Source: Apostichopus japonicus
Taxonomy: Eukaryota > Echinodermata > Holothuroidea > Aspidochirotida > Stichopodidae
Length of the DNA stretch: 64,000 nt
Direction: 5' to 3'
Assembly: GCF_037975245.1 (NCBI RefSeq)
Contig: NC_092579.1
Coordinates: 31,600,166-31,664,165, forward strand
Shown here: piece after piece, positions 32,077 to 46,860 of the stretch
How the letters are laid out: each line of letters opens with the position of its first letter
Position numbering within the stretch: position 1 is the stretch's first letter
Program-made: the position numbers and the translations under genes
The notes under the pieces: model-generated
The model's database searches: none
What the model saw: the letters and a program-made list of their open reading frames with translations, nothing else
What the model was told of the DNA's origin: nothing

Positions 32077-35000
32077 GTTCTTTTCTAATACTTAAAGTTC
32101 CAGAGACCGTACCATATCGCGGCAAAAGCAAACTGCCCCCACCTGGTCTCGAGCCCGCGATCCAAAATACGTCACGCTCTCGAGGTACAGAGCAACCAAC
32201 CGCGCCACGACAGCAGTTGATATAAATCTATGTTCGTTTCTAATACTTAAAGTTCCAGAGACCGTATGAGATCGCGGTAAAAGCAAACTGCCCCCACCTG
32301 ATCTCGAGCCCGCGATCCAAAATACGTCACGCTCTCGAGGTACAGAGCAACCAACCGCGCCACGACAGCAGTTGATATAAATCTATGTTCGTTTCTAATA
32401 CTTAAAGTTTCCAGAGACCGTATGAGATCGCGGCAAAAGCAAACTGCCCCCACCTGGTCTCGAGCCCGCGATCCAAAATACGTCACGCTCTCGAGGTACA
32501 GAGCAACCAACCGCGCCACGACAGCAGTTGATATAAATCTATGTTCGTTTCTAATACTTAAAGTTCCAGGGGCCGTATAAGATCGCGGCAAAAGCAAACT
32601 GCCCCACCTGGTCTCGAGCCCGCGATCCAAAATACGTCACGCTCTCGAGGTACAGAGCAACCAACCGCGCCACGACAGCAGTTGATATAAATCTATGTTC
32701 GTTTCTAATACTTAAAGTTCCCAGAGACCGTATAAGATCGCGGCAAAAGCAAACTGCCCCCACCTGGTCTCGAGCCCGCGATCCAAAATACGTCACGCTC
32801 TCGAGGTACAGAGCAACCAACCGCGCCACGACAGCAGTTGATATAAATCTATGTTCGTTTCTAATACTTAAAGTTCCCAGAGACCGTATAAGATCGCGGC
32901 AAAAGCAAACTGCCCCCACTCGGTCTCGAGCCCGCGATCCAAAATACGTCACGCTCTCGAGGTACAGAGCAACCAACCGCGCCACGACAGCAGTTGATAT
33001 AAATCTATGTTCGTTTCTAATACTTAAAGTTTCCAGAGACCGTATGAGATCGCGGCAAAAGCAAACTGCCCCCACCTGGTCTCGAGCCCGCGATCCAAAA
33101 TACGTCAAGCTCTCGAGGTACAGAGCAACCAACCGCGCCACGACAGCAGTTGATATAAATCTATGTTCGTTTCTAATACTTAAAGTTCCCAGAGACCGTA
33201 TAAGATCGCGTCAAAAGCAAACTGCCCCCACCTGGTCTCGAGCCCGCGATCCAAAATACGTCACGCTCTCGAGGTACAGAGCAACCAACCGCGCCACGAC
33301 AGCAGTTGATATAAATCTATGTTCGTTTCTAATACTTAAAGTTCCCAGAGACCGTATAAGATCGCGGCAAAAGCAAACTGCCCCCACCTGGTCTCGAGCC
33401 CGCGATCCAAAATACGTCACGCTCTCGAGGTACAGAGCAACCAACCGCGCCACGACAGCAGTTGATATAAATCTATGTTCGTTTCTAATACTTAAAGTTC
33501 CCAGAGACCGTATAAGATCGCGGCAAAAGCAAACTGCCCCCACCTGGTCTCGAGCCCGCGATCCAAAATACGTCACGCTCTCGAGGTACAGAGCAACCAA
33601 CCGCGCCACGACAGCAGTTGATATAAATCTATGTTCGTTTCTAATACTTAAAGTTCCCAGAGACCGTATAAGATCGCGGCAAAAGCAAACTGCCCCCACC
33701 TGGTCTCGAGCCCGCGATCCAAAATACGTCACGCTCTCGAGGTACAGAGCAACCAACCGCGCCACGACAGCAGTTGATATAAATCTATGTTCGTTTCTAA
33801 TACTTAAAGTTCCCAGAGACCGTATGAGATCGCGGCAAAAGCAAACTGCCCCCACCTGGTCTCGAGCCCGCGATCCAAAATACGTCACGCTCTCGAGGTA
33901 CAGAGCAACCAACCGCGCCACGACAGCAGTTGATATAAATCTATGTTCGTTTCTAATACTTAAAGTTCCCAGAGACCGTATTAGATCACGGCAAAAGCAA
34001 ACTGCCCCCACCTGGTCTCGAGCCCGCGATCCAAAATACGTCACGCTCTCGAGGTACAGAGCAACCAACCGCGCCACGACAGCAGTTGATATAAATCTAT
34101 GTTCGTTTCTAATACTTAAAGTTCCCAGAGACCGTATTAGATCGCGGCAAAAGGAAACTGCCCCCACCTGGTCTCGAGCCCGCGATCCAAAATACGTCAC
34201 GCTCTCGAGGTACAGAGCAACCAACCGCGCCACGACAGCAGTTGATATAAATCTATGTTCGTTTCTAATACTTAAAGTTCCCAGAGACCGTATTAGATCG
34301 CGGCAAAAGGAAACTGCCCCCACCTGGTCTCGAGCCCGCGATCCAAAATACGTCACGCTCTCGAGGTACAGAGCAACCAACCGCGCCACGACAGCAGTTG
34401 ATATAAATCTATGTTCGTTTTTAATACTTAAAGTTCCCAGAGACCGTATGAGATCGCGGCAAAAGCAAACTGCCCCCACCTGGTCTCGAGCCCGCGATCC
34501 AAAATACGTCACGCTCTCGAGGTACAGAGCAACCAACCGCGCCACGACAGCAGTTGATATAAATCTATGTTCTTTTCTAATACTTAAAGTTCCAGAGACC
34601 GTACCATATCGCGGCAAAAGCAAACTGCCCCCACCTGGTCTCGAGCCCGCGATCCAAAATACGTCACGCTCTCGAGGTACAAAGCAACCAACCGCGCCAC
34701 GACAGCAGTTGATATAAATCTATGTTCGTTTCTAATACTTAAAGTTCCCAGAGACCGTATGAGATCGCGGCAAAAGCAAACTGCCCCCACCTGATCTCGA
34801 GCCCGCGATCCAAAATACGTCACGCTCTCGAGGTACAGAGCAACCAACCGCGCCACGACAGCAGTTGATATAAATCTATGTTCGTTTCTAATACTTAAAG
34901 TTCCCAGAGACCGTATAAGATCGCGGCAAAAGCAAACTGCCCCCACTCGGTCTCGAGCCCGCGATCCAAAATACGTCACGCTCTCGAGGTACAGAGCAAC

Positions 35001-38000
35001 CAACCGCGCCACGACAGCAGTTGATATAAATCTATGTTCGTTTCTAATACTTAAAGTTTCCAGAGACCGTATGAGATCGCGGCAAAAGCAAACTGCCCCC
35101 ACCTGGTCTCGAGCCCGCGATCCAAAATACGTCACGCTCTCGAGGTACAGAGCAACCAACCGCGCCACGACAGCAGTTGATATAAATCTATGTTCGTTTC
35201 TAATACTTAAAGTTCCCAGGGGCCGTATAAGATCGCGGCAAAAGCAAACTGCCCCACCTGGTCTCGAGCCCGCGATCCAAAATACGTCAAGCTCTCGAGG
35301 TACAGAGCAACCAACCGCGCCACGACAGCAGTTGATATAAATCTATGTTCGTTTCTAATACTTAAAGTTCCCAGAGACCGTATAAGATCGCGGCAAAAGC
35401 AAACTGCCCCCACCTGGTCTCGAGCCCGCGATCCAAAATACGTCACGCTCTCGAGGTACAGAGCAACCAACCGCGCCACGACAGCAGTTGATATAAATCT
35501 ATGTTCGTTTCTAATACTTAAAGTTCCCAGAGACCGTATGAGATCGCGGCAAAAGCAAACTGCCCCCACCTGGTCTCGAGCCCGCGATCCAAAATACGTC
35601 ACGCTCTCGAGGTACAGAGCAACCAACCGCGCCACGACAGCAGTTGATATAAATCTATGTTCGTTTCTAATACTTAAAGTTCCCAGAGACCGTATTAGAT
35701 CACGGCAAAAGGAAACTGCCCCCACCTGGTCTCGAGCCCGCGATCCAAAATACGTCACGCTCTCGAGGTACAGAGCAACCAACCGCGCCACGACAGCAGT
35801 TGATATAAATCTATGTTCGTTTCTAATACTTAAAGTTCCCAGAGACCGTATTAGATCGCGGCAAAAGGAAACTGCCCCCACCTGGTCTCGAGCCCGCGAT
35901 CCAAAATACGTCACGCTCTCGAGGTACAGAGCAACCAACCGCGCCACGACAGCAGTTGATATAAATCTATGTTCGTTTCTAATACTTAAAGTTCCCAGAG
36001 ACCGTACCATATCGCGGCAAAAGGAAACTGCCCCAACCTGGTCTCGAGCCCGCGATCCAAAATACGTCACGCTCTCGAGGTACAGAGCAACCAACCGCGC
36101 CACGACAGCAGTTGATATAAATCTATGTTCGTTTTTAATACTTAAAGTTCCCAGAGACCGTATGAGATCGCGGCAAAAGCAAACTGCCCCCACCTGGTCT
36201 CGAGCCCGCGATCCAAAATACGTCACGCTCTCGAGGTACAGAGCAACCAACCGCGCCACGACAGCAGTTGATATAAATCTATGTTCTTTTCTAATACTTA
36301 AAGTTCCAGAGACCGTACCATATCGCGGCAAAAGCAAACTGCCCCCACCTGGTCTCGAGCCCGCGATCCAAAATACGTCACGCTCTCGAGGTACAAAGCA
36401 ACCAACCGCGCCACGACAGCAGTTGATATAAATCTATGTTCGTTTCTAATACTTAAAGTTCCCAGAGACCGTATGAGATCGCGGCAAAAGCAAACTGCCC
36501 CCACCTGATCTCGAGCCCGCGATCCAAAATACGTCACGCTCTCGAGGTACAGAGCAACCAACCGCGCCACGACAGCAGTTGATATAAATCTATGTTCGTT
36601 TCTAATACTTAAAGTTCCCAGAGACCGTATAAGATCGCGGCAAAAGCAAACTGCCCCCACTCGGTCTCGAGCCCGCGATCCAAAATACGTCACGCTCTCG
36701 AGGTACAGAGCAACCAACCGCGCCACGACAGCAGTTGATATAAATCTATGTTCGTTTCTAATACTTAAAGTTTCCAGAGACCGTATGAGATCGCGACAAA
36801 AGCAAACTGCCCCCACCTGGTCTCGAGCCCGCGATCCAAAATACGTCACGCTCTCGAGGTACAGAGCAACCAACCGCGCCACGACAGCAGTTGATATAAA
36901 TCTATGTTCGTTTCTAATACTTAAAGTTCCAGGGGCCGTATAAGATCGCGGCAAAAGCAAACTGCCCCACCTGGTCTCGAGCCCGCGATCCAAAATACGT
37001 CAAGCTCTCGAGGTACAGAGCAACCAACCGCGCCACGACAGCAGTTGATATAAATCTATGTTCGTTTCTAATACTTAAAGTTCCCAGAGACCGTATAAGA
37101 TCGCGGCAAAAGCAAACTGCCCCCACCTGGTCTCGAGCCCGCGATCCAAAATACGTCACGCTCTCGAGGTACAGAGCAACCAACCGCGCCACGACAGCAG
37201 TTGATATAAATCTATGTTCGTTTCTAATACTTAAAGTTCCCAGACACCGTATAAGATCGCGGCAAAAGCAAACTGCCCCCACCTGGTCTCGAGCCCGCGA
37301 TCCAAAATACGTCACGCTCTCGAGGTACAGAGCAACCAACCGCGCCACGACAGCAGTTGATATAAATCTATGTTCGTTTCTAATACTTAAAGTTCCCAGA
37401 GACCGTATAAGATCGCGGCAAAAGCAAACTGCCCCCACCTGGTCTCGAGCCCGCGATCCAAAATACGTCACGCTCTCGAGGTACAGAGCAACCAACCGCG
37501 CCACGACAGCAGTTGATATTAATCTATGTTCGTTTCTAATACTTAAAGTTCCCAGAGACCGTATAAGATCGCGGCAAAAGCAAACTGCCCCCACCTGGTC
37601 TCTAGCCCGCGATCCAAAATACGTCACGCTCTCGAGGTACAGAGCAACCAACCGCGCCACGACAGCAGTTGATATAAATCTATGTTCGTTTCTAATACTT
37701 AAAGTTCCCAGAGACCGTATGAGATCGCGGCAAAAGCAAACTGCCCCCACCTGGTCTCGAGCCCGCGATCCAAAATACGTCACGCTCTCGAGGTACAGAG
37801 CAACCAACCGCGCCACGACAGCAGTTGATATAAATCTATGTTCGTTTCTAATACTTAAAGTTCCCAGAGACCGTATTAGATCGCGGCAAAAGGAAACTGC
37901 CCCCACCTGGTCTCGAGCCCGCGATCCAAAATACGTCACGCTCTCGAGGTACAGAGCAACCAACCGCGCCACGACAGCAGTTGATATAAATCTATGTTCG

Positions 38001-40541
38001 TTTCTAATACTTAAAGTTCCCAGAGACCGTATTAGATCGCGGCAAAAGGAAACTGCCCCCACCTGGTCTCGAGCCCGCGATCCAAAATACGTCACGCTCT
38101 CGAGGTACAGAGCAACCAACCGCGCCACGACAGCAGTTGATATAAATCTATGTTCGTTTCTAATACTTAAAGTTCCCAGAGACCGTATTAGATCGCGGCA
38201 AAAGGAAACTGCCCCAACCTGGTCTCGAGCCCGCGATCCAAAATACGTCACGCTCTCGAGGTACAGAGCAACCAACCGCGCCACGACAGCAGTTGATATA
38301 AATCTATGTTCGTTTTTAATACTTAAAGTTCCCAGAGACCGTATGAGATCGCGGCAAAAGCAAACTGCCCCCACCTGGTCTCGAGCCCGCGATCCAAAAT
38401 ACGTCACGCTCTCGAGGTACAGAGCAACCAACCGCGCCACGACAGCAGTTGATATAAATCTATGTTCTTTTCTAATACTTAAAGTTCCAGAGACCGTACC
38501 ATATCGCGGCAAAAGCAAACTGCCCCCACCTGGTCTCGAGCCCGCGATCCAAAATACGTCACGCTCTCGAGGTACAAAGCAACCAACCGCGCCACGACAG
38601 CAGTTGATATAAATCTATGTTCGTTTCTAATACTTAAAGTTCCCAGAGACCGTATGAGATCGCGGCAAAAGCAAACTGCTCCCACCTGATCTCGAGCCCG
38701 CGATCCAAAATACGTCACGCTCTCGAGGTACAGAGCAACCAACCGCGCCACGACAGCAGTTGATATAAATCTATGTTCGTTTCTAATACTTAAAGTTTCC
38801 AGAGACCGTATGAGATCGCGGCAAAAGCAAACTGCCCCCACCTGGTCTCGAGCCCGCGATCCAAAATACGTCAAGCTCTCGAGGTACAGAGCAACCAACC
38901 GCGCCACGACAGCAGTTGATATAAATCTATGTTCGTTTCTAATACTTAAAGTTTCCAGAGACCGTATGAGATCGCGGCAAAAGCAAACTGCCCCCACCTG
39001 GTCTCGAGCCCGCGATCCAAAATACGTCACGCTCTCGAGGTACAGAGCAACCAACCGCGCCACGACAGCAGTTGATATAAATCTATGTTCGTTTCTAATA
39101 CTTAAAGTTCCAGGGGCCGTATAAGATCGCGGCAAAAGCAAACTGCCCCACCTGGTCTCGAGCCCGCGATCCAAAATACGTCACGCTCTCGAGGTACAGA
39201 GCAACCAACCGCGCCACGACAGCAGTTGATATAAATCTATGTTCGTTTCTAATACTTAAAGTTCCCAGAGACCGTATAAGATCGCGGCAAAAGCAAACTG
39301 CCCCCACCTGGTCTCGAGCCCGCGATCCAAAATACGTCACGCTCTCGAGGTACAGAGCAACCAACCGCGCCACGACAGCAGTTGATATAAATCTATGTTC
39401 GTTTCTAATACTTAAAGTTTCCAGAGACCGTATAAGATCGCGGCAAAAGCAAACTGCCCCCACCTGGTCTCGAGCCCGCGATCCAAAATACGTCACGCTC
39501 TCGAGGTACAGAGCAACCAACCGCGCCACGACAGCAGTTGATATAAATCTATGTTCGTTTCTAATACTTAAAGTTCCAGGGGCCGTATAAGATCGCGGCA
39601 AAAGCAAACTGCCCCCACCTGGTCTCGAGCCCGCGATCCAAAATACGTCACGCTCTCGAGGTACAGAGCAACCAACCGCGCCACGACAGCAGTTGATATA
39701 AATCTATGTTCGTTTCTAATACTTAAAGTTCCCAGAGACCGTATAAGATCGCGGCAAAAGCAAACTGCCCCCACCTGGTCTCGAGCCCGCGATCCAAAAT
39801 ACGTCACGCTCTCGAGGTACAGAGCAACCAACCGCGCCACGACAGCAGTTGATATAAATCTATGTTCGTTTCTAATACTTAAAGTTCCCAGAGACCGTAT
39901 AAGATCGCGGCAAAAGCAAACTGCCCCCACCTGGTCTCGAGCCCGCGATCCAAAATACTTCACGCTCTCGAGGTACAGAGCAACCAACCGCGCCACGACA
40001 GCAGTTGATATAAATCTATGTTCGTTTCTAATACTTAAAGTTCCCAGAGACCGTATTAGATCGCGGCAAAAGGAAACTGCCCCCACCTGGTCTCGAGCCC
40101 GCGATCCAAAATACGTCACGCTCTCGAGGTACAGAGCAACCAACCGCGCCACGACAGCAGTTGATATAAATCTATGTTCGTTTCTAATACTTAAAGTTCC
40201 CAGAGACCGTATTAGATCGCGGCAAAAGGAAACTGCCCCAACCTGGTCTCGAGCCCGCGATCCAAAATACGTCACGCTCTCGAGGTACAGAGCAACCAAC
40301 CGCGCCACGACAGCAGTTGATATAAATCTATGTTCGTTTTTAATACTTAAAGTTCCAGAGACCGTATGAGATCGCGGCAAAAGCAAACTGCCCCCACCTG
40401 GTCTCGAGCCCGCGATCCAAAATACGTCACGCTCTCGAGGTACAGAGCAACCAACCGCGCCACGACAGCAGTTGATATAAATCTATGTTCTTTTCTAATA
40501 CTTAAAGTTCCAGAGACCGTACCATATCGCGGCAAAAGCAA
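32077..40541 (-). repeat. Multi-unit repeats of variable length marked by TTCTTTTC/GTACCATATC units
   Basis: A distinctive unit pair (GTTCTTTTCTAAT followed by GTACCATATCGCGG) recurs with its neighbours at about 32,077, 34,569, 36,283, 38,464 and 40,487. Spacings are 2492, 1714, 2181 and 2023 bp, about 16, 11, 14 and 13 units. Blocks share most internal variants (GGTACAAAGC, CCAGGGGCCG, AAAAGGAAAC) but have gained or lost whole units, as expected from unequal exchange. Confidence 0.85.
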
Positions 40542-43139
40542 ACTGCCCCCACCTGGTCTCGAGCCCGCGATCCAAAATACGTCACGCTCTCGAGGTACAA
40601 AGCAACCAACCGCGCCACGACAGCAGTTGATATAAATCTATGTTCGTTTCTAATACTTAAAGTTCCAGAGACCGTATGAGATCGCGGTAAAAGCAAACTG
40701 CCCCCACCTGATCTCGAGCCCGCGATCCAAAATACGTCACGCTCTCGAGGTACAGAGCAACCAACCGCGCCACGACAGCAGTTGATATAAATCTATGTTC
40801 GTTTCTAATACTTAAAGTTTCCAGAGACCGTATAGGATCGCGGCAAAAGCAAACTGCCCCCACCTGGTCTCGAGCCCGCGATCCAAAATACGTCACGCTC
40901 TCGAGGTACAGAGCAACCAACCGCGCCACGACAGCAGTTGATATAAATCTATGTTCGTTTCTAATACTTAAAGTTTCCAGAGACCGTATGAGATCGCGGC
41001 AAAAGCAAACTGCCCCCACCTGGTCTCGAGCCCGCGATCCAAAATACGTCACGCTCTCGAGGTACAGAGCAACCAACCGCGCCACGACAGCAGTTGATAT
41101 AAATCTATGTTCGTTTCTAATACTTAAAGTTCCAGGGGCCGTATAAGATCGCGGCAAAAGCAAACTGCCCCACCTGGTCTCGAGCCCGCGATCCAAAATA
41201 CGTCACGCTCTCGAGGTACAGAGCAACCAACCGCGCCACGACAGCAGTTGATATAAATCTATGTTCGTTTCTAATACTTAAAGTTCCCAGAGACCGTATA
41301 AGATCGCGGCAAAAGCAAACTGCCCCCACCTGGTCTCGAGCCCGCGATCCAAAATACGTCACGCTCTCGAGGTACAGAGCAACCAACCGCGCCACGACAG
41401 CAGTTGATATAAATCTATGTTCGTTTCTAATACTTAAAGTTTCCAGAGACCGTATGAGATCGCGGCAAAAGCAAACTGCCCCCACCTGGTCTCGAGCCCG
41501 CGATCCAAAATACGTCACGCTCTCGAGGTACAGAGCAACCAACCGCGCCACGACAGCAGTTGATATAAATCTATGTTCGTTTCTAATACTTAAAGTTCCA
41601 GGGGCCGTATAAGATCGCGGCAAAAGCAAACTGCCCCACCTGGTCTCGAGCCCGCGATCCAAAATACGTCACGCTCTCGAGGTACAGAGCAACCAACCGC
41701 GCCACGACAGCAGTTGATATAAATCTATGTTCGTTTCTAATACTTAAAGTTCCCAGAGACCGTATAAGATCGCGGCAAAAGCAAACTGCCCCCACCTGGT
41801 CTCGAGCCCGCGATCCAAAATACGTCACGCTCTCGAGGTACAGAGCAACCAACCGCGCCACGACAGCAGTTGATATAAATCTATGTTCGTTTCTAATACT
41901 TAAAGTTCCCAGAGACCGTATAAGATCGCGGCAAAAGCAAACTGCCCCCACCTGGTCTCGAGCCCGCGATCCAAAATACGTCACGCTCTCGAGGTACAGA
42001 GCAACCAACCGCGCCACGACAGCAGTTGATATAAATCTATGTTCGTTTCTAATACTTAAAGTTCCCAGAGACCGTATAAGATCGCGGCAAAAGCAAACTG
42101 CCCCCACCTGGTCTCGAGCCCGCGATCCAAAATACGTCACGCTCTCGAGGTACAGAGCAACCAACCGCGCCACGACAGCAGTTGATATAAATCTATGTTC
42201 GTTTCTAATACTTAAAGTTCCCAGAGACCGTATAAGATCGCGGCAAAAGCAAACTGCCCCCACCTGGTCTCGAGCCCGCGATCCAAAATACGTCACGCTC
42301 TCGAGGTACAGAGCAACCAACCGCGCCACGACAGCAATTGATATAAATCTATGTTCGTTTCTAATACTTAAAGTTCCCAGAGACCGTATAAGATCGCGGC
42401 AAAAGCAAACTGCCCCCACCTGGTCTCGATCCCGCGATCCAAAATTCGTCACGCTCTCGAGGTACAGAGCAACCAACCGCGCCACGACAGCAGTTGATAT
42501 AAATCTATGTTCGTTTCTAATACTTAAAGTTCCCAGAGACCGTATAAGATCGCGGCAAAAGCAAACTGCCCCCACCTGGTCTCGATCCCGCGATCCAAAA
42601 TTCGTCACGCTCTCGAGGTACAGAGCAACCAACCGCGCCACGACAGCAGTTGATATAAATCTATGTTCGTTTCTAATACTTAAAGTTCCCAGAGACCGTA
42701 TGAGATCGAGGCAAAAGCAAACTGCACCCACCTGGTCTCGAGCCCGCGATCCAAAATACGTCACGCTCTCGAGGTACAGAGCAACCAACCGCGCCACGAC
42801 AGCAGTTGATATAAATCTATGTTCGTTTCTAATACTTAAAGTTCCCAGAGACCGTATTAGATCGCGGCAAAAGGAAACTGCCCCCACCTGGTCTCGAGCC
42901 CGCGATCCAAAATACGTCACGCTCTCGAGGTACAGAGCAACCAACCGCGCCACGACAGCAGTTGATATAAATCTATGTTCGTTTCTAATACTTAAAGTTC
43001 CCAGAGACCGTATAAGATCGCGGCAAAAGCAAACTGCCCCCACCTGGTCTCGAGCCCGCGATCCAAAATACGTCACGCTCTCGAGGTACAGAGCAACCAA
43101 CCGCGCCACGACAGCAGTTGATATAAATCTATGTTCGTT

Positions 43140-46100
43140 TCTAATACTTAAAGTCCCAGAGACCGTATTAGATCGCGGCAAAAGCAAACTGCCCCCACCT
43201 GGTCTCGAGCCCGCGATCCAAAATACGTCACGCTCTCGAGGTAAAGAGCAACCAACCGCGCCACGACAGCAGTTGATATAAATCTATGTTCGTTTCTAAT
43301 ACTTAAAGTTCCAGAGACCGTATAAGATCGCGGCAAAAGCAAACTGCCCCCACCTGATCTCGAGCCCGCGATCCAAAATACGTCACGCTCTCGAGGTACA
43401 GAGCAACCAACCGCGCCACGACAGCAGTTGATATAAATCTATGTTCGTTTCTAATACTTAAAGTTCCCAGAGACCGTATGAGATCGCGGCAAAAGCAAAC
43501 TGCCCCCACCTGGTCTCGAGCCCGCGATCCAAAATACGTCACGCTCTCGAGGTACAGAGCAACCAACCGCGCCACGACAGCAGTTGATATAAATCTATGT
43601 TCGTTTCTAATACTTAAAGTCCCAGAGACCGTATAAGATCGCGGCAAAAGCAAACTGCCCCCACCTGGTCTCGAGCCCGCGATCCAAAATACGTCACGCT
43701 CTCGAGGTACAGAGCAACCAACCGCGCCACGACAGCAGTTGATATAAATCTATGTTCGTTTCTAATACTTAAAGTTCCAGAGACCGTATGAGATCGCGGC
43801 AAAAGCAAACTGCCCCCACCTGGTCTCGAGCCCGCGATCCAAAATACGTCACGCTCTCGAGGTACAGAGCAACCAACCGCGCCACGACAGCAGTTGATAT
43901 AAATCTATGTTCGTTTCTAATACTTAAAGTTCCAGAGACCGTACAAGATCGCGGCAAAAGCAAACTGCCCCCACCTGGTCTCGAGCCCGCGATCCAAAAT
44001 ACGTCACGCTCTCGAGGTACAGAGCAACCAACCGCGCCACGACAGCAGTTGATATAAATCTATGTTCGTTTCTAATACTTAAAGTTCCAGAGACCGTATA
44101 AGATCGCGGCAAAAGCAAACTGCCCCCACCTGGTCTCGAGCCCGCGATCCAAAATACGTCACGCTCTCGAGGTACAGAGCAACCAACCGCGCCACGACAG
44201 CAGTTGATATAAATCTATGTTCGTTTCTAATACTTAAAGTTCCCAGAGACCGTACCATATCGCGGCAAAAGCAAACTGCCCCCACCTGGTCTCGAGCCCG
44301 CGATCCAAAATACGTCACGCTCTCGAGGTACAGAGCAACCAACCGCGCCACGACAGCAGTTGATATAAATCTATGTTCGTTTTTAATACTTAAAGTTCCA
44401 GAGACCGTACCATATCGCGGAAAAGGCAAACTGCCCCCACCTGGTCTCGAGCCCGCGATCCATAATACGTCACGCTCTCGAGGTACAGAGCAACCAACCG
44501 CGCCACGACAGCAGTTGATATAAATCTATGTTCGTTTCTAATACTTAAAGTTCCAGATACCGTACCAGATCGCGGCAAAAGCAAACTGCCCCACGTGGTC
44601 TCGAGCCCGCAATCCAAAATAAGTCACGCTCTCGAGGTACAGAGCAACCAACCGCGCCACGACAGCAGTTGATATAAATCTATGTTCGTTTCTAATACTT
44701 AAAGTTCCAGAGACCGTACCAGATCGCGGCAAAAGCAAACTGCCCCCACCTGGTCTCGAGCCCGCGATCCAAAATACGTCACGCTCTCGAGGTACAGAGC
44801 AACCAACCGCGCCACGACAGCAGTTGATATAAATCTATGTTCGTTTCTGATACTTAAAGTTCCCAGAGACCGTATTAGATCGCGGCAAAAGCAAACTGCC
44901 CCCACCTGGTCTCGAGCCCGCGATCCAAAATACGTCACGCTCTCGAGGTACAGAGCAACCAACCGCGCCACGACAGCAGTTGATATAAATCTATGTTCGT
45001 TTCTAATACTTAAAGTCCCAGAGACCGTATTAGATCGCGGCAAAAGCAAACTGCCCCCACCTGGTCTCGAGCCCGCGATCCAAAATACGTCACGCTCTCG
45101 AGGTAAAGAGCAACCAACCGCGCCACGACAGCAGTTGATATAAATCTATGTTCGTTTCTAATACTTAAAGTTCCAGAGACCGTATAAGATCGCGGCAAAA
45201 GCAAACTGCCCCCACCTGATCTCGAGCCCGCGATCCAAAATACGTCACGCTCTCGAGGTACAGAGCAACCAACCGCGCCACGACAGCAGTTGATATAAAT
45301 CTATGTTCGTTTCTAATACTTAAAGTTCCCAGAGACCGTATGAGATCGCGGCAAAAGCAAACTGCCCCCACCTGGTCTCGAGCCCGCGATCCAAAATACG
45401 TCACGCTCTCGAGGTACAGAGCAACCAACCGCGCCACGACAGCAGTTGATATAAATCTATGTTCGTTTCTAATACTTAAAGTCCCAGAGACCGTATAAGA
45501 TCGCGGCAAAAGCAAACTGCCCCCACCTGGTCTCGAGCCCGCGATCCAAAATACGTCACGCTCTCGAGGTACAGAGCAACCAACCGCGCCACGACAGCAG
45601 TTGATATAAATCTATGTTCGTTTCTAATACTTAAAGTTCCAGAGACCGTATGAGATCGCGGCAAAAGCAAACTGCCCCCACCTGGTCTCGAGCCCGCGAT
45701 CCAAAATACGTCACGCTCTCGAGGTACAGAGCAACCAACCGCGCCACGACAGCAGTTGATATAAATCTATGTTCGTTTCTAATACTTAAAGTTCCAGAGA
45801 CCGTACAAGATCGCGGCAAAAGCAAACTGCCCCCACCTGGTCTCGAGCCCGCGATCCAAAATACGTCACGCTCTCGAGGTACAGAGCAACCAACCGCGCC
45901 ACGACAGCAGTTGATATAAATCTATGTTCGTTTCTAATACTTAAAGTTCCAGAGACCGTATAAGATCGCGGCAAAAGCAAACTGCCCCCACCTGGTCTCG
46001 AGCCCGCGATCCAAAATACGTCACGCTCTCGAGGTACAGAGCAACCAACCGCGCCACGACAGCAGTTGATATAAATCTATGTTCGTTTCTAATACTTAAA

Positions 46101-46860
46101 GTTCCCAGAGACCGTACCATATCGCGGCAAAAGCAAACTGCCCCCACCTGGTCTCGAGCCCGCGATCCAAAATACGTCACGCTCTCGAGGTACAGAGCAA
46201 CCAACCGCGCCACGACAGCAGTTGATATAAATCTATGTTCGTTTTTAATACTTAAAGTTCCAGAGACCGTACCATATCGCGGAAAAGGCAAACTGCCCCC
46301 ACCTGGTCTCGAGCCCGCGATCCATAATACGTCACGCTCTCGAGGTACAGAGCAACCAACCGCGCCACGACAGCAGTTGATATAAATCTATGTTCGTTTC
46401 TAATACTTAAAGTTCCAGATACCGTACCAGATCGCGGCAAAAGCAAACTGCCCCACGTGGTCTCGAGCCCGCAATCCAAAATAAGTCACGCTCTCGAGGT
46501 ACAGAGCAACCAACCGCGCCACGACAGCAGTTGATATAAATCTATGTTCGTTTCTAATACTTAAAGTTCCAGAGACCGTACCAGATCGCGGCAAAAGCAA
46601 ACTGCCCCCACCTGGTCTCGAGCCCGCGATCCAAAATACGTCACGCTCTCGAGGTACAGAGCAACCAACCGCGCCACGACAGCAGTTGATATAAATCTAT
46701 GTTCGTTTCTGATACTTAAAGTTCCCAGAGACCGTATTAGATCGCGGCAAAAGCAAACTGCCCCCACCTGGTCTCGAGCCCGCGATCCAAAATACGTCAC
46801 GCTCTCGAGGTACAGAGCAACCAACCGCGCCACGACAGCAGTTGATATAGAGCTATGTTC
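43140..46860 (-). repeat. Multi-unit repeat, period 1862 bp (12 units), two tandem copies
   Basis: Rare variants recur 1862 bp apart: GGTAAAGAGC (43240 and 45102), CCATAATACG (44460 and 46322) and TCGTTTCTGATAC (44841 and 46703). By eye the two copies are nearly identical, suggesting a very recent duplication or an assembly duplication. Confidence 0.9.

Noticed and set aside
33044-43187. Open frames of 376-557 codons on both strands within the array as protein genes
   Set aside because: They follow from a 156-bp period divisible by 3, occur on both strands over the same DNA, end where a 155-bp unit shifts the frame, and have no domain, start context or intron signals.
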